Shown: positions 1 through 8,711, counted from the first letter of the stretch. The stretch: DNA of 40,860 bases from Frigidibacter albus (GCF_009908165.1 NZ_JAAAUC010000017.1:1-40860); one strand, 5' to 3'. Numbers and translations: made by a program. Notes: a model not told the origin generated them from the letters alone.

Positions 1-283
1 CGATCGCTGTATTGCTGCTCTGACGGCGTGCGTGGTCGTGGCGCTCCCGTGACGAACTTGTCCCATAGTGCTTCCTTCCATTCCTTCGAAAGGATCGCAC
101 CATCAAACCATGGGATCAAACACCTAGCTGCCCGGATAACCCCTTTGGATTTGCAACCCTGTCTGGACTGGGTTCCGGTCAAGGAAAGCGAACTTGCTGG
201 CCGAGCATGGAGCGGCAATGGCGAAGGTCGTGCAGGACCGTCACCGCACGGGCCGCCCGACCCTTGAACCGCCTCAATCCTGT
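1..283. other. Left edge, no gene identified
   Basis: No start codon with a convincing ribosome site was found here. On the minus strand a frame open from about position 119 to the window edge reads in a protein-like way (IPWFDGAILSKEWKEALWDK), so the tail or head of a neighbouring gene, perhaps a transposase, may enter from the left. I do not recognise the family. Positions 60-170 are less GC-rich than the catabolic genes that follow, which fits a junction with other DNA. Confidence 0.3.
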
Positions 284-1021
284 TCAGCGCAAAACGGCCC
301 GCGTTTCGACGGCCACTGCCCTCAGCGCCGGCAGCAACGTCTCGGCGGTTGTTTCAAGGGGAACCTGACCCACAGCCAGCCCCACGTTCAGCGCGGCCAC
401 GGTCCTCCCATGCGTGTTCAGCAGCGGCACCGCGACCGACCGCAGCCCCAGTTCCACCTCCTGGTCGATGACCGCAAACCCCTGTGCCCGCACCTGCGCC
501 AGTTCAGCCAGGATCGCCTCTGGGTCGGTGCGGGTGAAGGACGTGCGCGCCACCGGCGGGTGTGCGGCCAGCAACGCGCGCACCTCCGCCTCTGGCCGCG
601 ACGCCAGCAGCACCCGGCCCATCGAGGTGCAGAAGGCCGGCAGGCGCGAGCCGGGCATCAGCGCGATGGACATCAGCTTGCGCTGCGCCGCGCGCGCCAC
701 ATAGACGATCTCGGCCCCGTCGAGGATCGACACCGAGGAGCTTTGCCCGATCCGGTCCGACAGCTCATCCAGCAGCGGCTGCACGATCTGCGGCAGCGGC
801 ATGGTGGCCAGGCAGGCGGTCCCCAGCCGCAGCACCCGCGGTGTCAGCGTGAAGAACTTGCCGTCCCAATCGGCATAGCCGTGATGCGCCAGCGTCAGCA
901 GGCAGCGCCGCGCCGTGGCCCGGTCGAGGCCAGAGGCCGCCGAGACCTCGGCAATCGACTGGCGCGGGCGGTCCGCGGTGAAGGTCTCGATCACCAGCAG
1001 CCCCTTGGCCAGCCCGCCCAT
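284..1021 (-). CDS. pcaR: IclR-family regulator, PcaR-like
   Basis: A transcription regulator of the IclR family, most like the PcaR/PcaU/PobR group that controls the beta-ketoadipate pathway in response to its intermediates. An N-terminal winged helix-turn-helix (residues about 1-65, including MGGLAKGLLVIETF and SGLDRATARRCLLTL) is followed by the IclR effector domain (about 80-245, with SILDGAEIVYVAR and a VIDQEVELGLRSVAVP block). The frame stays open upstream to a GTG at 1111, but that stretch carries a perfect inverted repeat that is probably the operator. I therefore use ATG 1021 (245 aa); GTG 1045 is the main alternative. The gene diverges from pcaI, the usual place for its own regulator. 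The family is certain, the effector (probably beta-ketoadipate) is inferred. Confidence 0.85.
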   Translation of the reverse strand: MGGLAKGLLVIETFTADRPRQSIAEVSAASGLDRATARRCLLTLAHHGYADWDGKFFTLTPRVLRLGTACLATMPLPQIVQPLLDELSDRIGQSSSVSILDGAEIVYVARAAQRKLMSIALMPGSRLPAFCTSMGRVLLASRPEAEVRALLAAHPPVARTSFTRTDPEAILAELAQVRAQGFAVIDQEVELGLRSVAVPLLNTHGRTVAALNVGLAVGQVPLETTAETLLPALRAVAVETRAVLR

Positions 1022-1054
1022 CGTGTCGCGCTCGCTGATCGTCACCTGCGCCCC

Positions 1055-1087
1055 GTGCGATATGTCAACAAATGCAGCATATCGCAC
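1055..1087. promoter_or_regulatory. Perfect 10-bp inverted repeat, probable PcaR operator
   Basis: GTGCGATATG (1055-1064) and CATATCGCAC (1078-1087) are exact inverted copies separated by 13 bp, in the divergent region between the IclR-type gene and pcaI. A TTGACA hexamer lies on the minus strand at 1063-1068. Position and symmetry suit the binding site of the adjacent regulator. That it binds this protein is inferred. Confidence 0.6.
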
Positions 1088-1161
1088 AACCTTGGTAGAC
1101 GGAAGCCCCACGCTGGCCCTATTCCTTCCTCAGCCCCTGCGGGCCTGAGGAGAGTGCGAGC

Positions 1162-1896
1162 ATGGACAAGACCCTTCCCGATCTCGCCACCGCCGTGGCC
1201 GGGATCGACGACGGCATGACCGTGATGATCGGCGGCTTTGGCGGCTCTGGTGCGCCCATCGAGCTGGTTCACGCGCTGATCGACAGGTTTCTGGCCACCG
1301 GCCATCCCAAGGATCTGACGGTGGTCAACAATAACGCCGGCAACGGCCATGTCGGCCTTGCCGCGCTGATCGAGGCGGGGATGGTGCGCAAGCTGATCTG
1401 CTCCTTCCCGCGCTCGGCCGATCCGGTGGTGTTCACCGAGGCCTACCGCGCCGGGGCCATCGAGCTGGAGCTGGTGCCGCAAGGCACGCTGGCCGAGCGC
1501 ATCCGGGCGGGCGGGGCGGGCATCCCGGCCTTCTACACCCCCACCAGCTTTGGCACCGATCTGGCGCAGGGCAAGCCGGTCGAGGAGTTCGAGGGGCGAC
1601 CCTATGTGCAGGAACGCTGGCTCAAGGCCGATGTCGCGCTGGTGAAGGCGCATCTGGGCGACCGGCTGGGCAACCTGACCTACCGGATGGCGGGGCGCAA
1701 CTTCAACCCGCTGATGTGCATGGCGGCAGCGCAGACCATCGTGCAGGTGAGTCATATCGTGGAACCGGGCGGGATCGACCCCGAGGCGGTCGTCACCCCC
1801 GGCATCTTCGTGCAGGGCGTGGTCGAGGTGGCAAGCCCCGCGCAGGAAGAAGACCTGAACCGCGCAGGCGCGGTCTATCCGGAGGCAGCAGCATGA
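1162..1896 (+). CDS. pcaI: 3-oxoadipate CoA-transferase, alpha subunit
   Basis: Alpha subunit of the cytoplasmic class I CoA-transferase that moves CoA from succinyl-CoA to 3-oxoadipate, the penultimate step of the beta-ketoadipate pathway. The 244-aa protein has the glycine-rich GGFGGSG segment (residues 24-30), the NNNAG stretch near 56, and the subunit A signature around IPAFYTPTSFGTDLA and LTYRMAGRNFNPLMCMAA. Length is normal for the family. The ribosome site GAGGAGAG lies just before the ATG. It overlaps pcaJ by 4 bases (ATGA), which indicates translational coupling of two subunits that form one enzyme. The alternative, an acetoacetate or other short-chain transferase, is made unlikely by the adjoining pcaF and PcaR-like genes. 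Confidence 0.93.
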   Translation: MDKTLPDLATAVAGIDDGMTVMIGGFGGSGAPIELVHALIDRFLATGHPKDLTVVNNNAGNGHVGLAALIEAGMVRKLICSFPRSADPVVFTEAYRAGAIELELVPQGTLAERIRAGGAGIPAFYTPTSFGTDLAQGKPVEEFEGRPYVQERWLKADVALVKAHLGDRLGNLTYRMAGRNFNPLMCMAAAQTIVQVSHIVEPGGIDPEAVVTPGIFVQGVVEVASPAQEEDLNRAGAVYPEAAA

Positions 1897-2558
1897 AGCT
1901 TACCCCCAGCCAGATGGCCTGGCGCGCGGCGCAGGATATCGCCGACGGCGCCTATGTGAACCTTGGCATCGGCTTCCCCGAGATGGTGGCGAAATTCCAG
2001 CCTCCGGGGCGCGAGGCGATCTTCCACACCGAGAACGGCATCCTTGGCTTTGGCGAGGCCCCCGCGGCGGGCACCGAAGACTGGGACCTGATCAATGCCG
2101 GCAAGAAGGCGGTCACGCTGAAGCCCGGCACGGCCTTCTTCCACCATGCCGACAGCTTCGCGATGGTGCGCGGCGGGCATCTGGATGTGGCGATCCTCGG
2201 TGCCTATGAGGTGGCCGAAACCGGCGATCTGGCGAACTGGTCCACCGGGCCCAAAGGCGTGCCGGCGGTGGGCGGGGCGATGGATCTGGTGCATGGCGCC
2301 AGGCAGGTCGCCGTGCTGACCGACCATGTCACCAAGGACGGCAAGCCCAAGCTGGTGCAGCGCTGCTCGCTGCCGCTGACCGGGGTGGGCTGCGTGACAC
2401 GGATCTATTCCAGCCTCGCGGTGATCGACGTGTCGCTCGGCCGCTTCGTGCTGCGCGAGAAGCTGGCGGAGCTGACCCTCGAAGGCCTTCAGGCGCTGAC
2501 CGGCGCGACCCTGCATCTTGACGGCCCCGTAGCCGATCTGACCGTATCGGAGCTTTGA
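1893..2558 (+). CDS. pcaJ: 3-oxoadipate CoA-transferase, beta subunit
   Basis: Beta subunit of the 3-oxoadipate:succinyl-CoA transferase, 221 aa. It carries the catalytic subunit signature HTENGILGFG, whose glutamate (Glu47) is the residue that forms the covalent CoA thioester in this family. An NLGIGFPE segment (23-30) and a GGHLDVAILGAYEV block also match subunit B. The frame continues upstream into pcaI, but the ATG at 1893 overlaps the pcaI stop and gives a normal N-terminus, MKLTPSQMAWRAAQDI. It is followed directly by pcaF. Together with PcaI it makes 3-oxoadipyl-CoA. Confidence 0.93.
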   Translation: MKLTPSQMAWRAAQDIADGAYVNLGIGFPEMVAKFQPPGREAIFHTENGILGFGEAPAAGTEDWDLINAGKKAVTLKPGTAFFHHADSFAMVRGGHLDVAILGAYEVAETGDLANWSTGPKGVPAVGGAMDLVHGARQVAVLTDHVTKDGKPKLVQRCSLPLTGVGCVTRIYSSLAVIDVSLGRFVLREKLAELTLEGLQALTGATLHLDGPVADLTVSEL

Positions 2559-2560
2559 CC

Positions 2561-3760
2561 ATGACCGACGTCTTCATCTGCGACTATATCCGCACCCCCA
2601 TCGGCCGCTATGCCGGCGCGCTGTCCTCCGTTCGCCCCGACGATCTGGGCGCGGTGCCGCTGCGGGCGCTGATGGCGCGCAATCCGGGCGTGGATTGGGA
2701 GGCGGTCGATGACGTGATCTTCGGCTGCGCCAATCAGGCGGGCGAGGATAATCGCAACGTGGCGCGCATGTCGCTGCTGCTGGCAGGGCTGCCGGTGGGC
2801 GTGACCGGCACCACCATCAACCGGCTTTGCGGGTCGGGCATGGATGCGGTGCTGACCGCCGCACGGGCGATTGCCGCAGGCGAGGCGGGGCTGATGATCG
2901 CGGGCGGCGTGGAAAGCATGTCCCGCGCGCCCTTCGTGATGCCCAAGGCTGATGCCGGCTTCAGCCGGCAGGCCGAGATCCATGACACCACCATCGGCTG
3001 GCGCTTCATCAACCCGGCGATGCACAAGGCCTACGGCACCGACTCCATGCCGCAGACCGGCCAGAACGTCGCCGACGACTATGGCGTGAACCGTGCGGCG
3101 CAAGATGCGATGGCGCTGGCCTCGCAGGCCAAGGCCGCCGCCGCGCAAGGTAGCGGACGGCTGGCGCGAGAGATCACGCCGGTGAGCATCCCGCAGCGCA
3201 AGGGCGATGCGCTGGTGGTGGACCGCGACGAGCATCCGCGGGCGACGACCCCCGAGGCGCTGGCCAAGCTGAAGCCGCTGTTCCCGAATGGATCGGTCAC
3301 CGCCGGCAATGCCAGCGGCGTGAATGATGGCGCGGCGGCGCTGATCCTGGCCGATGCGGCCACGGCTGCGAAATACGGGCTGACCCCGATTGCCCGCATC
3401 CTCGGCGGGGCCACGGCGGGCGTGCCGCCACGGATCATGGGCATCGGCCCGGCGCCGGCCAGCCAGAAGCTGCTGGCGCGGCTTGGCTTGACCCAGGCCG
3501 ATTTCGACGTGATCGAGCTGAACGAGGCCTTCGCTGCCCAAGGCATCGCCACGCTGCGCCAGCTTGGCATTGCCGATGACGATGCCCGCGTGAACCCCAA
3601 TGGCGGCGCCATCGCACTTGGCCACCCGCTTGGCATGTCGGGCGCGCGCATCACCGGCACCGCCGCGCTGGAGCTGCAACTGACCGGCGGGCGCCGCTCG
3701 CTCTCCACCATGTGCATCGGCGTCGGCCAAGGCATCGCCGTCGCGCTGGAGCGGGTATGA
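2561..3760 (+). CDS. pcaF: 3-oxoadipyl-CoA thiolase
   Basis: Thiolase that cleaves 3-oxoadipyl-CoA with CoA to succinyl-CoA and acetyl-CoA, the last step of the pathway. The 399-aa protein has the nucleophilic cysteine in NRLCGSGMDAV (Cys90), the NEAFAAQ segment, the histidine-bearing GGAIALGHPLGMSGAR segment and the C-terminal cysteine in CIGVGQG. The pattern of residues, including IRTPIGRYAGALSSVRPDDL at the N-terminus, is typical of PcaF/PaaE thiolases rather than acetoacetyl-CoA thiolases. ATG 2561 is preferred to TTG 2555 because GGAG lies 8 bases upstream. The gene ends the pca operon; no convincing terminator is visible after it. Confidence 0.92.
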   Translation: MTDVFICDYIRTPIGRYAGALSSVRPDDLGAVPLRALMARNPGVDWEAVDDVIFGCANQAGEDNRNVARMSLLLAGLPVGVTGTTINRLCGSGMDAVLTAARAIAAGEAGLMIAGGVESMSRAPFVMPKADAGFSRQAEIHDTTIGWRFINPAMHKAYGTDSMPQTGQNVADDYGVNRAAQDAMALASQAKAAAAQGSGRLAREITPVSIPQRKGDALVVDRDEHPRATTPEALAKLKPLFPNGSVTAGNASGVNDGAAALILADAATAAKYGLTPIARILGGATAGVPPRIMGIGPAPASQKLLARLGLTQADFDVIELNEAFAAQGIATLRQLGIADDDARVNPNGGAIALGHPLGMSGARITGTAALELQLTGGRRSLSTMCIGVGQGIAVALERV

Positions 3761-4065
3761 TCGGCAGATCGGACCGCCGTTCGATGGTCAATGCTCCTAT
3801 CCGTTGGATAGCAGTCACCAAGCGCTGATCTCGGGCGATAATGTTGAACTGGGGCCCAGCGGTTGGTGGTTCACCTTGGCAGCGTTTGCACGCTGGTCCT
3901 TGAAGACAGTGTTTGGACATTGAACCTCCGTCTTTGGGGCATGGCGCGTGTTGGGTCTGCTAAGCGTATGCCTTGAGAGACCGACCTGAAGTCAGGCCGC
4001 GCCCTTCCCGCCCCGCGGCTATGCGCCCGCGATGGCACCCGGAGCGCGGCCGCCCGCTGCGACCC
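3761..4065. other. Intergenic stretch between pcaF and the SSADH gene
   Basis: About 300 bases between two convergent operons with no recognisable gene and no strong terminator hairpin. Base composition is less GC-biased than the flanks. A minus-strand frame from 3920 continues into pcaF without family similarity that I can name, so it is left uncalled. The stretch may be a scar of a past recombination that joined the pca operon to the next cluster. Confidence 0.4.
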
Positions 4066-5520
4066 TCAGAGCTGCAGGCAAAGGTATTTCACCTCGAGGT
4101 AGTCCTCGATCCCGTATCGGGACCCTTCCCGGCCCTGCCCGCTCTCCTTGATCCCGCCGAATGGCGCGGCTTCGTTCGATATGAGGCCCGTGTTCACGCC
4201 GACCATGCCGCATTCCAGCTTCTCTGCCACACGGAAGATCCGGCCGACGTCTCGCCCGTAAAGGTAGGAGGCCAGTCCGAACGGGGTGTCATTCGCAAGC
4301 CGGATCACTTCCTCCTCCGTCTCGAACCGGAAAATCGGCGCAACCGGCCCGAAGATCTCTTCCTCGAAGAAGGCCATTTCTCGGGTCGTCCCGGTGACGA
4401 TGGTCGGTTCGAAGTACGTGCCGCCAAGCGCATGCGCCTTGCCGCCGACCGCGATCGTCGCGCCCTTGGCGGTGGCGTCAGCCAGGAGGTCTCGCACCTT
4501 GGCAACTGCTGCATCATCGATCAGCGGCCCAATTTCTGTGCCGGGCGCGGTGCCCTCTCCCACACGCAAGGCTGCGACCCGCTCCGACAATTGGCGAACA
4601 AAGGCATCATGGACGCCAGCCTGAACGAACAGGCGGTTCGCGCAGACGCAGGTCTGCCCGGCATTGCGGTACTTCGAGATGATCGCGCCCTCTACCGCGG
4701 CCTCGATGTCGGCGTCGTCAAACACGATGAAGGGCGCGTTGCCGCCAAGTTCCATGGACGTGCGTTTCACCGTGCCAGCGCATTGGCGCATCAGTTCCTT
4801 GCCGACCTCAGTTGACCCGGTGAATGACAGCTTGCGGATCGCCGGGTTCGAGGTGATCTCTGCCCCGATCTCGCGTGCGGCACCCGTCACGACCGACAGC
4901 AGCCCAGCCGGGACACCCGCGCGTTCCGCAAGCGCGACCAGTGCCAGGGCGGTCAATGGCGTCTGACTTGCGGGCTTGAGGATCATCGCGCAGCCCGCGG
5001 CAAGCGCCGGGGCAATTTTGCGCGTCACCATCGCGGCCGGAAAATTCCAGGGCGTGATCGCTGCGGTGACGCCGATCGGCTGTTTCAGGACAATAATCCG
5101 CCGGTCAGCCGTCGGGCCGGGGATCGTGTCACCATAGATCCGTTTTGCCTCTTCCGCGAACCACTCGACATAAGAGGCCGCATAGGCGATCTCGCCCCTC
5201 GCCTCCGACAGGGGTTTGCCCTGTTCGCTGGTCAGGATCAGCGCAAGATCTTCGGTGGCACCAAGGATGAGGTCGAACCACATTCTCAGAACAGCCGCCC
5301 GCTCCTTGGCGGGGCGGGCCGCCCATGCGACCTGCGCGATTTCGGCAGCCGCAATCGCCCTTGCCACTTCAGCGCACGAGACGGAGGGTACGGCTGCGAT
5401 CAATGCCCCTGTCGCGGGGTTTGTCACGGTGATGGTCCTTCCGCTCTGCGCGGTAACCCATTCCCCCGCGATCAGATTGCGTGTCTCGGGAAAGGAAATG
5501 TCCTTGAGAGCGAGCGTCAT
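4066..5520 (-). CDS. gabD: NAD(P)-dependent succinate-semialdehyde dehydrogenase
   Basis: Aldehyde dehydrogenase that oxidises succinate semialdehyde to succinate, feeding the TCA cycle. The 484-aa protein has the cofactor loop TPWNFPAAM (156-164), the FTGSTEVGK turn (233-241), the general base Glu257 in MELGG, and the catalytic Cys291 in GQTCVCANR. The CxC pair (Cys291 and Cys293) is characteristic of GabD-type enzymes. Residues [11 protein letters not shown] and the C-terminal [22 protein letters not shown] also match this branch. It is the last gene of a five-gene minus-strand operon and overlaps the thioesterase gene by 4 bases. With the iron alcohol dehydrogenase upstream it could form a route 4-hydroxybutyrate to succinate semialdehyde to succinate. 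Other semialdehydes, such as glutarate semialdehyde, cannot be excluded. Confidence 0.85.
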   Translation of the reverse strand: MTLALKDISFPETRNLIAGEWVTAQSGRTITVTNPATGALIAAVPSVSCAEVARAIAAAEIAQVAWAARPAKERAAVLRMWFDLILGATEDLALILTSEQGKPLSEARGEIAYAASYVEWFAEEAKRIYGDTIPGPTADRRIIVLKQPIGVTAAITPWNFPAAMVTRKIAPALAAGCAMILKPASQTPLTALALVALAERAGVPAGLLSVVTGAAREIGAEITSNPAIRKLSFTGSTEVGKELMRQCAGTVKRTSMELGGNAPFIVFDDADIEAAVEGAIISKYRNAGQTCVCANRLFVQAGVHDAFVRQLSERVAALRVGEGTAPGTEIGPLIDDAAVAKVRDLLADATAKGATIAVGGKAHALGGTYFEPTIVTGTTREMAFFEEEIFGPVAPIFRFETEEEVIRLANDTPFGLASYLYGRDVGRIFRVAEKLECGMVGVNTGLISNEAAPFGGIKESGQGREGSRYGIEDYLEVKYLCLQL

Positions 5521-5957
5521 CCAGCCTCCTTGACCAGCCCCTTCAGGGCGGCACGGGTCTCTTCGGGAATCGGGCAGGGCCGGCGGGTCTGCACGTCCAC
5601 ATAGACATGGACAAGGAACCCTTCCGCTGCAGCGGCATCGTTGTCTTCGGGAAACAGGCCCATCTCGTAGCGGACAGATGAGCTTCCCAGCCTTGCCACC
5701 TTCAGCCCGGCCGTTATACCCTGCGGATAGGTCATCTCGCCGTGGTAGCGGCAGCCGGTCTCGGCAACCAGTCCGATGGCCGGGCTGCTCCTGGTATCCA
5801 GCAAGCCGTTTCTAATCAGCCATTCGTTTACGGTGGTGTCGAACAACTGATAATGCACCACGTTGTTCAGGTGGCCATAGGTATCATTATCATTCCAGCG
5901 CGTCGTGTGCGGGCGGAAATGCACATAGTCGGCACGGGTTCCGGGCGGGGCGCGCAT
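5517..5957 (-). CDS. Acyl-CoA thioesterase, 4HBT-like hotdog fold
   Basis: A 146-aa single-domain hotdog thioesterase that would hydrolyse an acyl- or aroyl-CoA to the free acid and CoA. The N-terminal motif [12 protein letters not shown] has the aspartate (Asp25) that aligns with the catalytic Asp of 4-hydroxybenzoyl-CoA thioesterase, followed by a long helix segment ([15 protein letters not shown]). The start at 5957 lies one base after the stop of the alcohol dehydrogenase; a longer upstream start would overlap that gene heavily. The stop overlaps the start of the SSADH gene. Context suggests it releases an acid from a CoA ester made by one of the ligases in this window; its substrate cannot be read from sequence. 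Confidence 0.8.
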   Translation of the reverse strand: MRAPPGTRADYVHFRPHTTRWNDNDTYGHLNNVVHYQLFDTTVNEWLIRNGLLDTRSSPAIGLVAETGCRYHGEMTYPQGITAGLKVARLGSSSVRYEMGLFPEDNDAAAAEGFLVHVYVDVQTRRPCPIPEETRAALKGLVKEAG

Positions 5958-5958
5958 C

Positions 5959-7116
5959 TCACCAGGCCTCCTTGTAGATCGCCAGCGCATCGGCCTCGGT
6001 GACCGGGCGCGGATTGTTCACCAGAAGCCGCTGCTGTTTCATCGCATCCGCGGCCATGCGCGGCAAAGCATCGGCAGGGATGTTCACGTCCCGCAGCCTG
6101 GGTGGCATCTGAAGCCGGCCGATCAGGTCCTGTAACGCCGCCACGAATGCCTCGGCGCGGTCTTCCTCGGGAAGGTCCGCCAAATGCGGGAAGGCATCGG
6201 CCGCAATCTCGGCATATGCCGCGGCGGCCACGGGACGGTTGAATCGCAGCACAGACGTCAACACCAGCGCATTCGACAGGCCATGCGGGATATGGAAGAT
6301 GCCGCCCACCGGATAGGCAAGCGCATGGACTGCGGCAACCGGCGAGTTGGCGAAGGCCTGCCCGGCCAGCATCGAGCCCAGAAGCATCCCCTCGCGCGCG
6401 GCGACGTCCGAGCCGTCCGACACAGCGGTCGCAATGTGCTGTCCCAGCAGCCGCAGGGCCTCGCGGGCAAGGCTTCGCGACAAGGGGTTGTTGTTGGGAT
6501 TGGCCGAGGCATAGGCCTCGATCGCATGTACCATTGCGTCCACGCCGGTTGCGGCGGTGATGTGCGGCGGTAGGCCGAGGGTCAGCTCTGCATCAAGCAC
6601 GGCGATATCGGGCAGCAGGATCGGCGAGGAGACGCCGCGCTTTTCATCCCCGCCGATGGTCAGGATGGCGACCGGCGTCACCTCGGAGCCTGTTCCCGAG
6701 GTTGTCGGGACCAGAGCCAGCGGCAGACGCGGGCCTTTGGCGTTGTTTACGCCCCAGGCCTCGTCCAGCGGCTGGCCGGAGCCCAGAAGCAGCGCCGTGA
6801 CTTTCGCAACATCGAGCGAAGAGCCGCCACCAAAGCCGATGACGCCTGTCGCCCCCGCCCCAAGGCCTGCATCGACGGCAGCCATGACCGTGGCGACCGA
6901 AGGATCCGCCTCGACCGCGTCGAAGACGGTGACCTCATGCCCCGCGTCTCGCAGTCCCGCGATTGCTGGCTCGGCCAGGCCGAGCCGGCGAAGACCCGGA
7001 TCGGTCACCAGCAGGACCTTAGCACCCAGCAGTTCGCCGGCATGTCGGCCCAGTTCCCGCGCTGCGCCAAAGCGGAACAGGATGGATTTCGTGGTATTGA
7101 AGACGAAGGGATTCAT
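5959..7116 (-). CDS. Iron-containing alcohol dehydrogenase, possible 4-hydroxybutyrate dehydrogenase
   Basis: Group III metal-dependent alcohol dehydrogenase, 385 aa. The NAD-binding GFGGGSSLDVAK block (94-105), PTTSGTGSEVTPVA (137-149), and the metal ligands Asp193, His197, His264 and His278 (in GVDAMVHAIEAY, HALAYPVGG and HIPHGLSNAL) are all present, so it should be active. Enzymes of this family act on 4-hydroxybutyrate, 1,3-propanediol, lactaldehyde or, in ring-cleavage clusters, reduce maleylacetate. The succinate-semialdehyde dehydrogenase in the same operon favours 4-hydroxybutyrate, as in the AttL/AttK pair of Agrobacterium. It lies third in the operon after the SRPBCC and SDR genes. 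The family is certain, the substrate is inferred. Confidence 0.85.
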   Translation of the reverse strand: MNPFVFNTTKSILFRFGAARELGRHAGELLGAKVLLVTDPGLRRLGLAEPAIAGLRDAGHEVTVFDAVEADPSVATVMAAVDAGLGAGATGVIGFGGGSSLDVAKVTALLLGSGQPLDEAWGVNNAKGPRLPLALVPTTSGTGSEVTPVAILTIGGDEKRGVSSPILLPDIAVLDAELTLGLPPHITAATGVDAMVHAIEAYASANPNNNPLSRSLAREALRLLGQHIATAVSDGSDVAAREGMLLGSMLAGQAFANSPVAAVHALAYPVGGIFHIPHGLSNALVLTSVLRFNRPVAAAAYAEIAADAFPHLADLPEEDRAEAFVAALQDLIGRLQMPPRLRDVNIPADALPRMAADAMKQQRLLVNNPRPVTEADALAIYKEAW

Positions 7117-7158
7117 GTTTGCCTCCGGTTGCCGGTCTGCGCCTCGGGTTCGAGACGG

Positions 7159-7914
7159 TTAGACCATCGAGAATCCGCCGTTCACGCTGATGACCTGGCC
7201 GGTGATCCAGGATGCTGCGTCGCTGACCAGAAAGGCAACCATCGGCGCGACGTCGTCGGGCCGGCCGATGCGGCGCAGCGGGTAGGCCTTGACGATCTTG
7301 TCCATGTTCTTGGCAAGGAAATCCGCATCGCTGTGCGAAGTCTGGATCAGCCCGAGCGCCAGGGTATTCACCGTGACATTGTTTCGGCCAAGCTCGCGCG
7401 CGATGGATTTTCCCAGCTGCACGGTGGCGCCCCGCGACGCCGCGGCAAGGGCAAGACCGGCCTCGCCGATGCGCGAACTGTCACCGACGATATTGACGAT
7501 GCGGCCGCCATCCTGTGCGATGAAGTGCGGCGCAACGGCGTGGCAGCAATGAAGCGCGCCATAGAAGCAGGTATCGACCTGCGCCTTCCAGTCGTCCGGG
7601 GTGCTGTCCACGAACTTCTGGTACTTCACGTAGCCGGCGTTGTTGACCAGAATATCGATCCGCCCGAAATCCGCAGTGATCGCGCCAATCATCGACTGCA
7701 CCTGGTCATAATCGGAAATGTCGGCCCGATAAGCCTTGGCCTTGCCGCCGGCCGCCGTCAGTTCCGCGACCAGATCGGCAGCCTCGGATTCGGATTTGCG
7801 GAAGTTGACGGCGACCGTCGCCCCGATAGTGGCCAGTTCGCGGGCGATCTCGGCGCCGGTATCACGGCCGCCGCCGGTGACCAGGGCCACCTTGCCGGAC
7901 AGGGAAAGTTGCAT
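7159..7914 (-). CDS. SDR-family protein lacking catalytic Tyr and Lys
   Basis: A 251-aa short-chain dehydrogenase/reductase-fold protein. It keeps a Rossmann nucleotide loop (TGGGRDTG, 13-20), NNAG (91-94) and a serine region (GDSSRIG, 145-150). The place where classical enzymes carry YxxxK reads A-A-A-S-R (157-161), so both the catalytic tyrosine and lysine are replaced. The second half of the fold, with [20 protein letters not shown] and the C-terminal SVNGGF, is intact and shows no sign of decay. The start at 7914 has AAAGGAG upstream; a longer frame would run into the SRPBCC gene. It may be a divergent oxidoreductase with other catalytic groups, or a binding or structural member of the pathway. 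Assignment to the SDR fold is sure, activity is not. Confidence 0.75.
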   Translation of the reverse strand: MQLSLSGKVALVTGGGRDTGAEIARELATIGATVAVNFRKSESEAADLVAELTAAGGKAKAYRADISDYDQVQSMIGAITADFGRIDILVNNAGYVKYQKFVDSTPDDWKAQVDTCFYGALHCCHAVAPHFIAQDGGRIVNIVGDSSRIGEAGLALAAASRGATVQLGKSIARELGRNNVTVNTLALGLIQTSHSDADFLAKNMDKIVKAYPLRRIGRPDDVAPMVAFLVSDAASWITGQVISVNGGFSMV

Positions 7915-7946
7915 GAAGAGACTCCTTTGTGTTCGACCGCTCCGTT

Positions 7947-8711
7947 TCAGCGATCCGAGAGGCGACCGAAGAGATATCCGACCGCTGCGACGAGGATGAG
8001 CTGCACCGCAGCGCCGAATTCGGGCGAGAGCGGCGCAGTGGCGGCCAGCTGCGGGACGCCCCCCTGCCGGGAGGTGAGCCACAGGAAGCCGAAGACGAGC
8101 GCCAGCACCAAGGTAGCAAGGAACGCCATCCGGTAAGACCCAGCAGGTTCGGCGAGAGGCGGCTGGGCAAGGGGGGAAACCCCCACAGCCACACCCGGCG
8201 AAGCTTGCGGCAGCGGTGCAGGCGGGACAGCGCTGGCACCGCCTTCCGTGGCAGCGCCCTCGCCATGGTACTGGCGCCGGATTTCCAAGGCGAACTTCTC
8301 GAAGAACGCTTCCGACATCTTTTTCGCCGTCGCGTCGATCAGCCGCCCGCCAAGCTGCGCAAGCTTGCCGCCCACCTGCGCATCGACCGTGTAGGTCAGC
8401 ATCGTGCCGCCCTCGACGTCCTCCAGCTGGATGAAGGCCTCGCCCTTGGCGAAACCTGCAACCCCGCCCTGCCCCTCTCCGGTGATGCGATAGCTGATCG
8501 GCTCGTTCAATTCAGAAAGTGAAACCCTGCCGCCGAACTTGGCCGAGACGGGCCCGACCCTGATGGCGGCAACGGCCTGCATCTCTGTTTCGGACGTCTT
8601 TTCAAGCGACTGGCATCCCGGGATGCAGTTGCGCAGAATCTCGGGACTATTAAGGGCTTTCCATACATTTTCCCGCGTTTCGTGAATCAGTTTTTGGCCC
8701 GACATATGCAT
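7947..8711 (-). CDS. coxG: CoxG-like SRPBCC protein with C-terminal membrane anchor
   Basis: A 254-aa protein with an N-terminal SRPBCC/CoxG domain (about 1-145: [20 protein letters not shown], then [11 protein letters not shown] and [19 protein letters not shown]), a Pro/Ala-rich linker (about 150-190) and two hydrophobic segments (about 193-213 and 231-249). CoxG proteins accompany CO-dehydrogenase-type molybdenum hydroxylases and tie them to the membrane. GAGGAGG stands 7 bases before ATG 8711. It is the first gene of the minus-strand operon and diverges from the FAD subunit gene of the Mo hydroxylase, so it probably serves that enzyme even though it is transcribed away from it. Confidence 0.82.
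   Translation of the reverse strand: MHMSGQKLIHETRENVWKALNSPEILRNCIPGCQSLEKTSETEMQAVAAIRVGPVSAKFGGRVSLSELNEPISYRITGEGQGGVAGFAKGEAFIQLEDVEGGTMLTYTVDAQVGGKLAQLGGRLIDATAKKMSEAFFEKFALEIRRQYHGEGAATEGGASAVPPAPLPQASPGVAVGVSPLAQPPLAEPAGSYRMAFLATLVLALVFGFLWLTSRQGGVPQLAATAPLSPEFGAAVQLILVAAVGYLFGRLSDR

Noticed and set aside
194-1219. A 341-codon plus-strand frame opposite the IclR-type gene
   Set aside because: The product is rich in Arg, Gln and His with no domain pattern, while the minus strand encodes a clear IclR protein.
2489-3730. A 413-codon open frame on the minus strand opposite pcaF
   Set aside because: It is a shadow frame of high-GC coding DNA: the product is Arg/Ala/His-rich with no family pattern, and pcaF on the other strand has all thiolase motifs. 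Similar shadows opposite the other long genes were left out for the same reason.
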